This document shows, in pieces, positions 40,298 to 48,228 of a stretch of DNA of 64,000 bases. Source of the DNA: JAICMB01 sp963795935 (GTDB taxonomy: Bacteria; Acidobacteriota; Terriglobia; Bryobacterales; Bryobacteraceae); assembly GCA_963795935.1 (NCBI GenBank), contig CAWCJO010000002.1, positions 186,001-250,000 on the forward strand. The letters run 5' to 3'. Each line of letters opens with the position of its first letter. The first letter of the stretch is position 1. The position numbers and the translations under genes are program-made. Below the pieces are notes generated by a model. That model ran no database searches. It worked only from the letters and a program-made list of their open reading frames with translations, and had not been told where the DNA came from.

Positions 40298-41467
40298 GTG
40301 CTAGAAGAGAGGGCGAAGACGGCGGCGGTTGACGTTGAACAATGCACGTCGAGAGCGCCACTGAAGGTTGAGAAGATAGTGGTCACGCACGTGCGCGTGC
40401 CGCTAGTGGAGCCTTTCCGGATCAGCTCCGGGGAGGTCTCGGAGAAGGACGCGATCATTGTCGAGCTGCACGGCCAGGGGTTGATTGGCTGTGGGGAATC
40501 GTCTCCCATGGCCGGCAGTTTTTATTCCTGCGATACGCCGGAAGCATGCTGGACCGAGCTTTGCGACGTCGTTGCGCCTGCAATTTTGGGGCGAGAGTTT
40601 CGAGGACCCCGCGATTGGAACAAGGCGCTCGACAGCCTGCTGGCGGGCAATTTCACGAAGGCGGGCGTGGAAACCGCATTTTGGGATTTGGCCGCGCAAC
40701 AGGAGAACAAACCGCTACATATCTTGCTCGGCGGGGCAAGGACCCGGATTGAATCCGGGCTTGCGGTGGGCCTTCATGACAGCATATCCGGCGTGCTGCG
40801 CACGATCGAAAGATATTTAGTATGCGGCTATAAACGAGTGAAGTTGAAAATCGAGCCAGGCTGCGATATCACGGTAGTAAAGGCTACGCGGAAGGAGTTC
40901 GGCGACGTTCCGCTGTTTGTCGACGCGAACGGCGCTTACACGCTTCGCGATATTGACATATTTCGCCAGCTGGACGAATTCGGTTTGATGATGTTCGAGC
41001 AGCCGTTTCCGGGTTCTTTTTTGGAGGAGCTTTCCCAGTTGCAAGAACGTGTCCAAACGCCAGTCTGTCTCGATGAAAGTCTCGATAGCGCCGACCAGCT
41101 CCGGGTCGCTATTGAACTTGGCAGTCTGCGAATTGCCAATTTTAAGATTCAGCGCGTCGGTGGTCTTCACCACGCCCTGGAGATGGATCAGATCTGCAGG
41201 GAGCACGGAATTCCAGCATGGGTCGGCACGATGCCCGAACTAGGCATCGGCCAAGCCCAGGGCGCCGCGCTTGCTTCGCTTCCGAATTTCGTGTACCCCA
41301 CGGACGTCGAAGCCAGCGAGCGCTGGTTCGAGGACGAAATCAGTTGTCCGCCGGTTCGGGTTCGGAATGGATGGATCGACCTGCCGGACAGCCCCGGATT
41401 AGGATACAAATTGGACGGCGCCAAGCTTCGCAATTATGAGATAGCATCCAGGAGTTTCCCCGAATAG
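40298..41467 (+). CDS. Enolase-superfamily enzyme, o-succinylbenzoate synthase / N-acylamino-acid racemase type
   Basis: This has 389 residues from the GTG at 40298, the only conventional start between the receptor stop and the conserved part. Catalytic features are complete: KxK pair K182/K184 (RVKLKIEPG), metal ligands D209 (VDANGAY), E234 (FEQPF) and D259 (CLDES), and the second base K283 (FKIQRVGG). The sequence TMPELGIGQAQGA and the FVYPTDVEASERWF end place it in the OSBS/NAAAR subgroup rather than among sugar-acid dehydratases. There is no signal, so it is cytoplasmic. No other menaquinone gene is nearby, and deacetylase and PLP genes follow, so racemisation of N-acyl amino acids is the better guess than MenC activity. 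Confidence 0.85.
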   Translation: MLEERAKTAAVDVEQCTSRAPLKVEKIVVTHVRVPLVEPFRISSGEVSEKDAIIVELHGQGLIGCGESSPMAGSFYSCDTPEACWTELCDVVAPAILGREFRGPRDWNKALDSLLAGNFTKAGVETAFWDLAAQQENKPLHILLGGARTRIESGLAVGLHDSISGVLRTIERYLVCGYKRVKLKIEPGCDITVVKATRKEFGDVPLFVDANGAYTLRDIDIFRQLDEFGLMMFEQPFPGSFLEELSQLQERVQTPVCLDESLDSADQLRVAIELGSLRIANFKIQRVGGLHHALEMDQICREHGIPAWVGTMPELGIGQAQGAALASLPNFVYPTDVEASERWFEDEISCPPVRVRNGWIDLPDSPGLGYKLDGAKLRNYEIASRSFPE

Positions 41468-41472
41468 CCACT

Positions 41473-42420
41473 ATGGAACGACGCGCTTTTCTCGCTTCTC
41501 TCGCCAGCGCATTGGCCTCCGCCGCTACTCGCCTGCCAGCAAATCGCAATGTGAAATGGGCGTTGAGCGCCGGTCTGTGGTCTCACTATCCGCGTACTTC
41601 GTTCACCGACATCCTGGACGTGATGCGCGACACCGGCTTTATCGGCGTTCGTTTGACTGGCTATCCCGGCATTTTGAAAACCTATGATATGACCGCTTCG
41701 CAACTCGAGCGCGAGGTTTCCCAGCGCGGCTTACATGTTGCGACAATCTCATTCGGCGGACCCGTGAACGACCCGGCCCAGCATAAGGCGGTTGTGGAGA
41801 AAGCGCGGGAAGCGATGAAATTTCTGCAGGGCTTCGGCGCCGACCGTCTGGTTGTTTTTCCTCCGGGCCGTTTGAAATCGGGCGAGGACGTCGACTCGGC
41901 ATTTCGCGCGATGTGCAAAGGATTCAACCTGATAGGCGAAGCGGCGAATGAGATGGGCTTCAAGGCGGGAGTGCACAACCATCTTGACGAGATGGTGCAG
42001 GGACCCGATGAGGTGGACAAGTGCATGGCATTGACAGATCCCAAACTTTTCAACTTTGCTCCCGATACGGCGCACCTATATTTGGGTGGTTGCGATGTTG
42101 TCACGATGTTCGAAAAGTATAAAAATCGCTTGGTCTTTATGGATTACAAGGATGCCCGCTGGACCACGCCAACCAGCGATGTGATTTTGCCGAACGGGCA
42201 GGTTGAAAAGAAGGACTCCCGGCAAGCAAAATTCTTCGACAGCATCTACGACCTCGGGGACGGCGATATCGATTTCCCGGCTTGCCACCGAATTCTGAAA
42301 GAAGTCCATTATCAAGGTTGGAATTGTGTCGATTTGGACCGCACTCGCAATGGCCCGCGAGCAAGCTACGAGCACTGCGGCAACTACATCGTGAATAGAC
42401 TCGAGCCAATTTATCTATGA
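41473..42420 (+). CDS. Tat-exported sugar phosphate isomerase/epimerase-like TIM barrel
   Basis: The 315-residue protein begins MERRAFLASLASALASAA, a twin-arginine-type leader. The xylose-isomerase-like barrel shows WSHYPRTSFTDILDVMRDTG, FGADRLVVFPPGR, the metal-site segment GVHNHLDEMVQGPDEVDKC and LFNFAPDTAHLYLGGCD, and GWNCVDLDRT near the end. The latter His, Glu and Asp are the usual metal ligands. Exported members of this family are common in Acidobacteriota and Planctomycetes and are mostly uncharacterised epimerases or isomerases. Five bases separate it from the enolase-superfamily gene and 13 from the PLP enzyme, so it belongs to the same transcript. Confidence 0.88.
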   Translation: MERRAFLASLASALASAATRLPANRNVKWALSAGLWSHYPRTSFTDILDVMRDTGFIGVRLTGYPGILKTYDMTASQLEREVSQRGLHVATISFGGPVNDPAQHKAVVEKAREAMKFLQGFGADRLVVFPPGRLKSGEDVDSAFRAMCKGFNLIGEAANEMGFKAGVHNHLDEMVQGPDEVDKCMALTDPKLFNFAPDTAHLYLGGCDVVTMFEKYKNRLVFMDYKDARWTTPTSDVILPNGQVEKKDSRQAKFFDSIYDLGDGDIDFPACHRILKEVHYQGWNCVDLDRTRNGPRASYEHCGNYIVNRLEPIYL

Positions 42421-42433
42421 ATGCGGGGGACAC

Positions 42434-43717
42434 GTGACTGAAATTCTGAATCGCCGCGCCGTTTTGAAGTGGGCCGGCGCCCTGCCCTTATTTGGATCCA
42501 TCGCAGCCGACTCCATGTGGCGGAAAGCGCGAGGCGCGGTTACCGGAACCGAGTCCGGCGGGAACATCTATTCACGAATCGGCGTCCGGTCGTTCATCAA
42601 CGCCCGAGGGACGTGGACCTATCTGAGCGCTTCGCTCGAACTGCCCCAGGTCCGCGCAGCCAAGCAGGAGGCCGCGAAACATTTTGTAGATATTTTCGAG
42701 TTGCAGCACGCGGCCGGCAAACGCTTGGCGGAGTTGTCCGGGGCGGAATCAGGCATGGTCACGTCAGGAGCGGCGGGAGCGATCGCATCCGCAACGGCGG
42801 CCTGCATCGCGGGCGCGGACCCGGCCAAAATTTGGCAACTGCCCGATACAACTGGGCTGAAGAGCGAAGTGATCATGTTTGGCGGCCGCAGCGCGTTTGA
42901 CAGCGCGGCGCGGTTGGCGGGTGGAAAACTGGTGGTAGCCCACACGCATGACGAGTTGCAGTCCGCAATCGGACCGAACACCGCCATGATCTACACAACC
43001 GCGCTCGGGGAAAGGCTGCAGGACGCGATCGCGATCGCAAAACGGGCGAGCGTGCCGTTACTCCTGGACGACGCCGCGGGAATCCCGCCAATCGGTAATC
43101 TCCGGCTCTATGCGAAGATGGGCGCGGACCTGTACTGTTTCAGCGGCGGCAAGGGTCTGTGCGGTCCGCAGTGCACGGGCTTATTACTCGGCAGGAAGGA
43201 CCTGATTGAGGCCGCCATGGCGAACACGAGTCCATGGGAGGGCGCGGTCTGCCGCGCCATGAAGGTTGGTAAGGAAGAGGTCATGGGATGTCTGGCCGCG
43301 GTTGAGGCCTGGGAAAAAATCGACCTGAACGTTCTCAACCGGGAATGGAATCAAAGAGTGAAGCGCGTGGCGGCGATAGTGGAAACCGTGCCGGGCGTTT
43401 CGACGGATATCAAGATCCCCGAAGGCGGAAATCGCTATCCGACGCTGACAGTCAATTGGGATGAAGAGACGTGGAAGTTCAGCGTCGCCGATTGCGATCG
43501 CAAGCTACGGGAAGGAGAGCCGCGCATTGAGGTTTTGACCGCATCGAATCCGAGTCTTGTTCCGGCGGTAGAAGAGACCGGCTATCACAACCCCAAGGCG
43601 CCGCGTACGAACAAACTCCAAATCATATCCATGACCATGCAACCCGGTGAAGATCTAATTGTGGGCCGACGATTACGGGAAATACTCAACACCGCGCGCA
43701 GGAATGCGAAGGCTTGA
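42434..43717 (+). CDS. Tat-exported SelA-like PLP enzyme (DgaE-type ammonia-lyase family)
   Basis: This has 427 residues from the GTG at 42434, with GGGGG a few bases upstream. A Tat leader (NRRAVLKWAGALPLFGSIAA) is followed by INARGTWTYLSASLELPQV, the opening motif of SelA-like enzymes. PLP Lys is K240 (YCFSGGKGLCGPQC), and D212/D213 (LLLDDAAG) should bind the cofactor ring. This subfamily includes D-glucosaminate-6-phosphate ammonia-lyase rather than true selenocysteine synthase; no selenocysteine gene is nearby. A PLP enzyme on the Tat route would be exported folded with its cofactor. It likely carries out beta- or alpha,beta-elimination on an amino acid or amino-sugar acid. Confidence 0.85.
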   Translation: MTEILNRRAVLKWAGALPLFGSIAADSMWRKARGAVTGTESGGNIYSRIGVRSFINARGTWTYLSASLELPQVRAAKQEAAKHFVDIFELQHAAGKRLAELSGAESGMVTSGAAGAIASATAACIAGADPAKIWQLPDTTGLKSEVIMFGGRSAFDSAARLAGGKLVVAHTHDELQSAIGPNTAMIYTTALGERLQDAIAIAKRASVPLLLDDAAGIPPIGNLRLYAKMGADLYCFSGGKGLCGPQCTGLLLGRKDLIEAAMANTSPWEGAVCRAMKVGKEEVMGCLAAVEAWEKIDLNVLNREWNQRVKRVAAIVETVPGVSTDIKIPEGGNRYPTLTVNWDEETWKFSVADCDRKLREGEPRIEVLTASNPSLVPAVEETGYHNPKAPRTNKLQIISMTMQPGEDLIVGRRLREILNTARRNAKA

Positions 43718-43721
43718 GACG

Positions 43722-44618
43722 ATGAGCAGCTTCACCCGAAGGCAAGTTCTTTCGGGCGCGCTCGCCGTATGGGCGGTAAAAGCAGCTATGAAGGCCCCCA
43801 TTATCGATTCGCACGTGCATGTGTGGAAAAAGGATCCGCGGTATCCATGGGCTCCCGAAACCAGGAAGCCACCGGACAAAGACGCCTCTGCCGAGATACT
43901 TCTACAGCTTATGAACGCAAGCGGCGTCCAGAAGACTGTCATCATTCAGGTGATTTATTACAGGTGGGACAATCGTTACCTGGCAAGCGTTTTGAAGCAG
44001 TATCCACAGTTCTTTCGAGGCGTTGCCCGGGTAAACCCTGAAGACCCGGCATCGCCGGATCACCTATCAGCTCTGACGGAGGAGGACGGCTTTCATGGCG
44101 TGCGCATCAGCCCGGGCGCGGATTCCTCCGGCGATTGGATTCGCGGCCCCCTCATGCCGCCTTTGTGGAATCGGTGCCGTGAGCTGAAGGTCCCCATGAC
44201 GGTGCTCGCGCCGGTGACGCGAATGCCCGACGTGGCGCGTCTGGCGGAGAAATTCCCGGATCTGACCATCGTGATCGACCACATGGCCGACAGCCCGCTA
44301 AACCATCCCAAGGAACTCGAGAACCTCCTGGCGCTGCGCCGTTTCCCAAAGCTTTACGTGAAGATTTCACACTCCTGGTCGCTATCGTCGGAGTCCTATC
44401 CCTACCTGGACTCGCAACGGCAAATCAAGCGCCTATATGACGCGTTCGGCCCCCAACGGCTGATGGCTGGAACGGACTGGCCGTTAGTTGAAAAATACTG
44501 CACGTACGCGCAGGCGATCGATATCGCGCTCAAGCACATCGCCTTTTTTAATGAGGAAGACAAGCGCTGGATTTGTGGTCTGACAGCGGAGCAAGTTTGG
44601 CCATTTCAATCGTCATGA
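43722..44618 (+). CDS. Tat-exported amidohydrolase-2 family enzyme, complete metal site
   Basis: The 298-residue protein has the leader MSSFTRRQVLSGALAVWAVK. The amidohydrolase-2 barrel (pfam04909 type) has HxH at H31/H33 (IIDSHVHVW), a second His in VIDHMADSP, and the C-terminal Asp D252 in AGTDWP, so the metal site is intact. Family members include lactonases (for fucose, rhamnose and pyridone lactones) and decarboxylases. Its start lies four bases after the PLP gene stop, and its end overlaps the next gene by four. It is paired with a paralogue at 45834 that has lost these residues. A lactone or amide hydrolase role in the periplasm is likely. Confidence 0.87.
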   Translation: MSSFTRRQVLSGALAVWAVKAAMKAPIIDSHVHVWKKDPRYPWAPETRKPPDKDASAEILLQLMNASGVQKTVIIQVIYYRWDNRYLASVLKQYPQFFRGVARVNPEDPASPDHLSALTEEDGFHGVRISPGADSSGDWIRGPLMPPLWNRCRELKVPMTVLAPVTRMPDVARLAEKFPDLTIVIDHMADSPLNHPKELENLLALRRFPKLYVKISHSWSLSSESYPYLDSQRQIKRLYDAFGPQRLMAGTDWPLVEKYCTYAQAIDIALKHIAFFNEEDKRWICGLTAEQVWPFQSS

Positions 44619-45850
44619 TCCCTATGCGCAAGCTATTCTTCTTTTTTGTCATTTCCTGCGCGTCCGCACAAATCCGTTACGATATCCTGCTGAAAGGCGG
44701 GCACGTGATAGATGCGAAGAACCAGATTTCGGAAGTGCGCGATGTCGCGATCGCGCACGGACAGATTGCCGCCGTGGCCGCGAACATACCGGCGCAGGAG
44801 GCGCGAAGAGTAATTGACGTGTCGTCATTGTATGTAACTCCGGGGCTTGTAGACATGCATGAGCATGTTTTCGCCGGAAGTATGAACCGCGAATACACCG
44901 GGGAAAACTGCATACGTCCCGACGGCTTCTCCTTCCGCAGCGGAGTTACAACGGTTGTCGATGCGGGCAGCTCGGGTTGGCGCAACTTTGGCGAGCTTCG
45001 CGATGAAATCATCAACAATGAAAAGACACGGGTATTCGCGATGCTCAATATCGTCGGACACGGGATGGGCGGTCGTCCGGATGTCGAGCAAAATACCAAG
45101 GACATGGAGCCGGAGCGCACCGCCGAAGTTGCGAAGCGCAACAGCGACGTCGTGGTGGGAATAAAAGTGGCGCACTATGCCGGTCCGGAATGGATCGCGG
45201 TAGACCGCGGCGTGGAAGCAGGCCGTCTCGCGAACATACCCGTAATGGTCGACTTTGCCACGTTCCGGCCCGAACGGCCGTTTCAGGATCTGGTCCTAAA
45301 GCATCTGCGCCCAGGCGATATCTACACCCATCAGTATCTCCGCGTTGTACCGATGCTGGATGAGCATGGCCGCGTCTTGCCGTATCTATTCGAGGCACGC
45401 AAACGGGGCGTTATCTTCGATGTTGGCCATGGCGGCGGGAGCTTCTCGTTCTCGCAAGCCATTCCAGCGGTTAAGCAAGGCTTTGTGCCGGACTCGATCT
45501 CCACCGATCTCCACACCGACAGCATGAACGCCGGAATGAAAGACATGCTGAACGTGATGTCGAAGTTCCTAAATATGGGCATGTCGCTCGACGACGTGAT
45601 CGCCTGCTCGAGCTGGCATCCGGCGCGCGAGATTCATCGCCAAGAACTCGGGCATCTTTCGGTCGGAGCCGTTGCGGACATTGCGGTTTTGCGCCTGGAG
45701 CGCGGCAACTTCGGATTCGTGGATTCGGCCGGTCTTCGCATACGCGGAGATCAGAAGCTGGTCTGTGAGATGACGCTTCGCGCGGGCAGGATTGTTTGGG
45801 ATCTAAATGGTATGAGCGCGCAAGACTGGGATCATGCCAGACGGAATTAG
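44615..45850 (+). CDS. Exported amidohydrolase/deacetylase-family metallohydrolase (EF0837/Atu3266 type)
   Basis: This has 411 residues from the ATG at 44615 (ATGA overlap), with a Sec signal (MIPMRKLFFFFVISCASAQI). The first metal pair is H82/H84 (GLVDMHEHVF), the bridging Lys candidate is K184 (VVGIKVAHYAG), then TSTDLH-like ISTDLHTDSM supplies the last Asp. The usual VxHxG His appears as Asp in VMVDFATFRPERP, a deviation that may define a subgroup. Relatives hydrolyse N-acetyl or ester groups on amino acids and hydroxy acids and are often encoded next to SelA-like enzymes, as here. I infer deacylation of the imported substrate in the periplasm. Confidence 0.87.
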   Translation: MIPMRKLFFFFVISCASAQIRYDILLKGGHVIDAKNQISEVRDVAIAHGQIAAVAANIPAQEARRVIDVSSLYVTPGLVDMHEHVFAGSMNREYTGENCIRPDGFSFRSGVTTVVDAGSSGWRNFGELRDEIINNEKTRVFAMLNIVGHGMGGRPDVEQNTKDMEPERTAEVAKRNSDVVVGIKVAHYAGPEWIAVDRGVEAGRLANIPVMVDFATFRPERPFQDLVLKHLRPGDIYTHQYLRVVPMLDEHGRVLPYLFEARKRGVIFDVGHGGGSFSFSQAIPAVKQGFVPDSISTDLHTDSMNAGMKDMLNVMSKFLNMGMSLDDVIACSSWHPAREIHRQELGHLSVGAVADIAVLRLERGNFGFVDSAGLRIRGDQKLVCEMTLRAGRIVWDLNGMSAQDWDHARRN

Positions 45851-46751
45851 CCGCAGACATCTTCTCGCCGTGGCCGCCGCCGGCTTGGCTTCCGGCGAAC
45901 CCAATAGGCTGATCATCGATACCCACCTTGAGGTTTGGACGCTCGATCCGAAATTTCCCTTTCATCATCCAGAGCGTCCGGAACTGAAACAAGTGCCCAT
46001 GCAGGCTCCTGTAGAAAACGAAGTTGCTGAAATGCAAGAGTTTGGGCTGCAATATACAGTTCTGGTCAACCCTCGATATTACGGATGGGACAACTTCTAT
46101 ATCAGCTACTCTCTCCACAAATATCCAAACCTGTTCGTGGCCCATGGTCTTCTCGACCCACTCGGGCCTGATCCGGCGGGCCGTCTGCGTTACTGGATCG
46201 AGGAGCATGGGTTCCAAGGCATGCGGTTCAGTCCCATTTACGCCCCGGGTTCAACGTGGCTGAACTCCAAAGACCTTTACCCGCTCTGGCGCGAAGCCGA
46301 GCGGCTCGGCGCTGTCTTCAATTTCTACATTCTTCCGCAACAAATGCCCATGCTCGAAGATATGGCCGGCAGGTTTTCCGGCGTCAAGATTGTCATCGAT
46401 CACCTTGGCAAACCAGACCTGAAGGCAGCCAATCCGTGGGAGGACTTCCGCAAGATGTTCCGGCTGAAGCGCTTCAAACAAGTATGGGTAAGCGCCTCGG
46501 AGCCTTACGAGATATCGCTCACCAAGCAATATCCTTATCGCGATACTTACCCATTTTTCAAAGCCACGTATGAGGAATTTGGGGGGGAACAATTGATATG
46601 GGGTACGGGTTATCCAAAACCACGCTGGGAGTTACCTATGGACAAGGAACTTGAATTCGTCGACAAAGAGCTGGACTTCTATACTCCGAAGGATCGGGAG
46701 CTGATTCTCGGGCGGAATGCCCTACGAATCTGGAAATTTCCGAAAGGATAG
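45834..46751 (+). CDS. Tat-exported amidohydrolase-2 paralogue lacking key metal ligands
   Basis: The 305-residue protein has the leader SRRHLLAVAAAGLASG and aligns end to end with the 43722 product. At the metal site the HxH motif reads H31-x-E33 (IIDTHLEVW) and the C-terminal Asp is replaced by G259 (WGTGYP). The inner His in VIDHLGKPD is kept. Loss of two of the standard ligands suggests a non-catalytic partner or a binding protein, or a changed metal chemistry. It overlaps the deacetylase gene by 17 bases and ends three bases before the RidA gene. The reading frame is clean, so it is not simply decaying. Confidence 0.85.
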   Translation: MPDGISRRHLLAVAAAGLASGEPNRLIIDTHLEVWTLDPKFPFHHPERPELKQVPMQAPVENEVAEMQEFGLQYTVLVNPRYYGWDNFYISYSLHKYPNLFVAHGLLDPLGPDPAGRLRYWIEEHGFQGMRFSPIYAPGSTWLNSKDLYPLWREAERLGAVFNFYILPQQMPMLEDMAGRFSGVKIVIDHLGKPDLKAANPWEDFRKMFRLKRFKQVWVSASEPYEISLTKQYPYRDTYPFFKATYEEFGGEQLIWGTGYPKPRWELPMDKELEFVDKELDFYTPKDRELILGRNALRIWKFPKG

Positions 46752-46754
46752 CGT

Positions 46755-47972
46755 ATGCGGATATTGCTTACGCCCGTCATTTGCGCAGCAACTGCATCGT
46801 GTATGTTCGCGTCGGATGCGCGGCCGATTATCCCTCCGGGAACCAAGGTCGGCGCCCCTTTCAGTCCCGGAATTCTGGTTGGTGAGTTTCTTTACATCGC
46901 GGGACAGGGCGCCGAAGCCCCCGACGGGAAAATCCCAACGGACGCGGATAGTCAAATGCGGCAATGTCTCGCGAATATAAAGAGCGTTGTTGATGCCGCC
47001 GGCCTGACCATGGAGCACGTTGTATATGTTCAGGTTTACTTGACCGACTATTCAGACGAGACGCGGCTTAATCGCGTGTGGAAGGAAGTCTTCCCGAGCA
47101 TACCGCCGGCGCGCTCGACCATCGGAGTGGCGCAGTTGCATGGAACTCCAGTAGAGATGAGCGCTGTTGCGGTCAAGGACCTTTCCCTGAAGAAGCCGGT
47201 TGTGCCGGAGGGCTATCCATCAAGCGTGCCGATCTCGCCCGCCGTACGGGTTGGCGACCGATTGTTTCTCTCCGGCTTTCTCGGACGCGACGTCAAGACA
47301 GGCCGCATACCGGACAGCCCAGCGGACCAGGTTCAACTCGCCCTCAATCGCATGCTTGAAACTCTCAAGGCTGCCGGCGGCGACTTTCGCAATATGGTGT
47401 TCATAAATCCCTACTTGACGGACAAAGTTCCAATGGCCGCCATGAACCGGATCTACGCAAAGCAGTTCGAGTTCGGCAACACGCCCGCCCGCGCGACTAT
47501 CAAGGTAGCAGGGCTTCCGAACGGCGCAAATATAGAGTTTACCGGCGTCGCGGTAATGGACCTCTCCAAGCGCAAGGCCTTCCGGCCCAAGAACATGGAA
47601 CCGAGCCCCACTGCGAGCCCGTGCGTTCTCGCGGACGATACGTTTTATTGTTCCGCAAAATCGGGTTTCATTCCTGGCGTCAACGGCGGAATCTATGCCT
47701 CGACGGTGGAAACTCAACTGCGGCAGACAATGCGGAACCTGCTCGATGGACTTGAGGAAGCCGGCATGAACTTCTCAAATGTGGTCGCAAGCAATGTCTA
47801 CCTCGACGATATGCGCGATTTTGCTCAAATGAATGGCGTCTACGCCCAATACTTTGGCGCGGCGTTTCCCGCGCGTACTACCGTGCAGCAGATTGCGCCA
47901 GGACAGAGAGTCGCGGATGCTAAGGGACATTGGCCCACGCTTGAACAGATTTCAATCGTTGCCGTCAAGTAG
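46755..47972 (+). CDS. Exported protein with three tandem RidA (YjgF/YER057c) domains
   Basis: The 405-residue protein has a Sec-type leader (MRILLTPVICAATASCMFAS). Three RidA units follow at about 30-142, 150-270 and 280-405. Each keeps the substrate-carboxylate Arg in the PAR motif (R120, R246 and R374) and the pattern of an opening VGxxLxxxG strand and closing (E)xxxVAV strand. RidA proteins speed hydrolysis of 2-aminoacrylate and other enamine/imine products of PLP enzymes, releasing ammonia. Normal RidA forms a trimer of about 130-residue subunits, so this chain could be a one-piece trimer. An exported SelA-like PLP enzyme in the same transcript gives it a plausible substrate. Confidence 0.9.
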   Translation: MRILLTPVICAATASCMFASDARPIIPPGTKVGAPFSPGILVGEFLYIAGQGAEAPDGKIPTDADSQMRQCLANIKSVVDAAGLTMEHVVYVQVYLTDYSDETRLNRVWKEVFPSIPPARSTIGVAQLHGTPVEMSAVAVKDLSLKKPVVPEGYPSSVPISPAVRVGDRLFLSGFLGRDVKTGRIPDSPADQVQLALNRMLETLKAAGGDFRNMVFINPYLTDKVPMAAMNRIYAKQFEFGNTPARATIKVAGLPNGANIEFTGVAVMDLSKRKAFRPKNMEPSPTASPCVLADDTFYCSAKSGFIPGVNGGIYASTVETQLRQTMRNLLDGLEEAGMNFSNVVASNVYLDDMRDFAQMNGVYAQYFGAAFPARTTVQQIAPGQRVADAKGHWPTLEQISIVAVK

Positions 47973-48228
47973 AATGCATAGAAGCGAACTCTGCCAAATT
48001 TTGGAATCGTCAGGCGTTCGCTGTGTGCGGGCTCGATTTCACCTTGCAAGGATAAGGGGCTACAAGGCGAACGCCTGCCTTGCCATGCACATTGAAGCTG
48101 CCGCGGCGAAGTTGAACCGCACAAGGGATTCCGGTTTGCCCCTGGCATTGGCGCAATGCTGATCGGACCGGCAACGCTTTCCATCTTCATCGCGATTTCA
48201 GCGACCCGCGTCTCCCGGAACTAATCCG

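Noticed and set aside
40298..41467. Naming the enolase-superfamily gene menC
   Set aside because: Sequence alone does not separate OSBS from N-acylamino-acid racemase, and no menaquinone gene is nearby, whereas acyl-amino-acid enzymes follow.
42434..43717. Selenocysteine synthase (selA)
   Set aside because: The protein has a Tat leader and belongs to the SelA-like lyase group; no selB, selD or tRNA-Sec is present.
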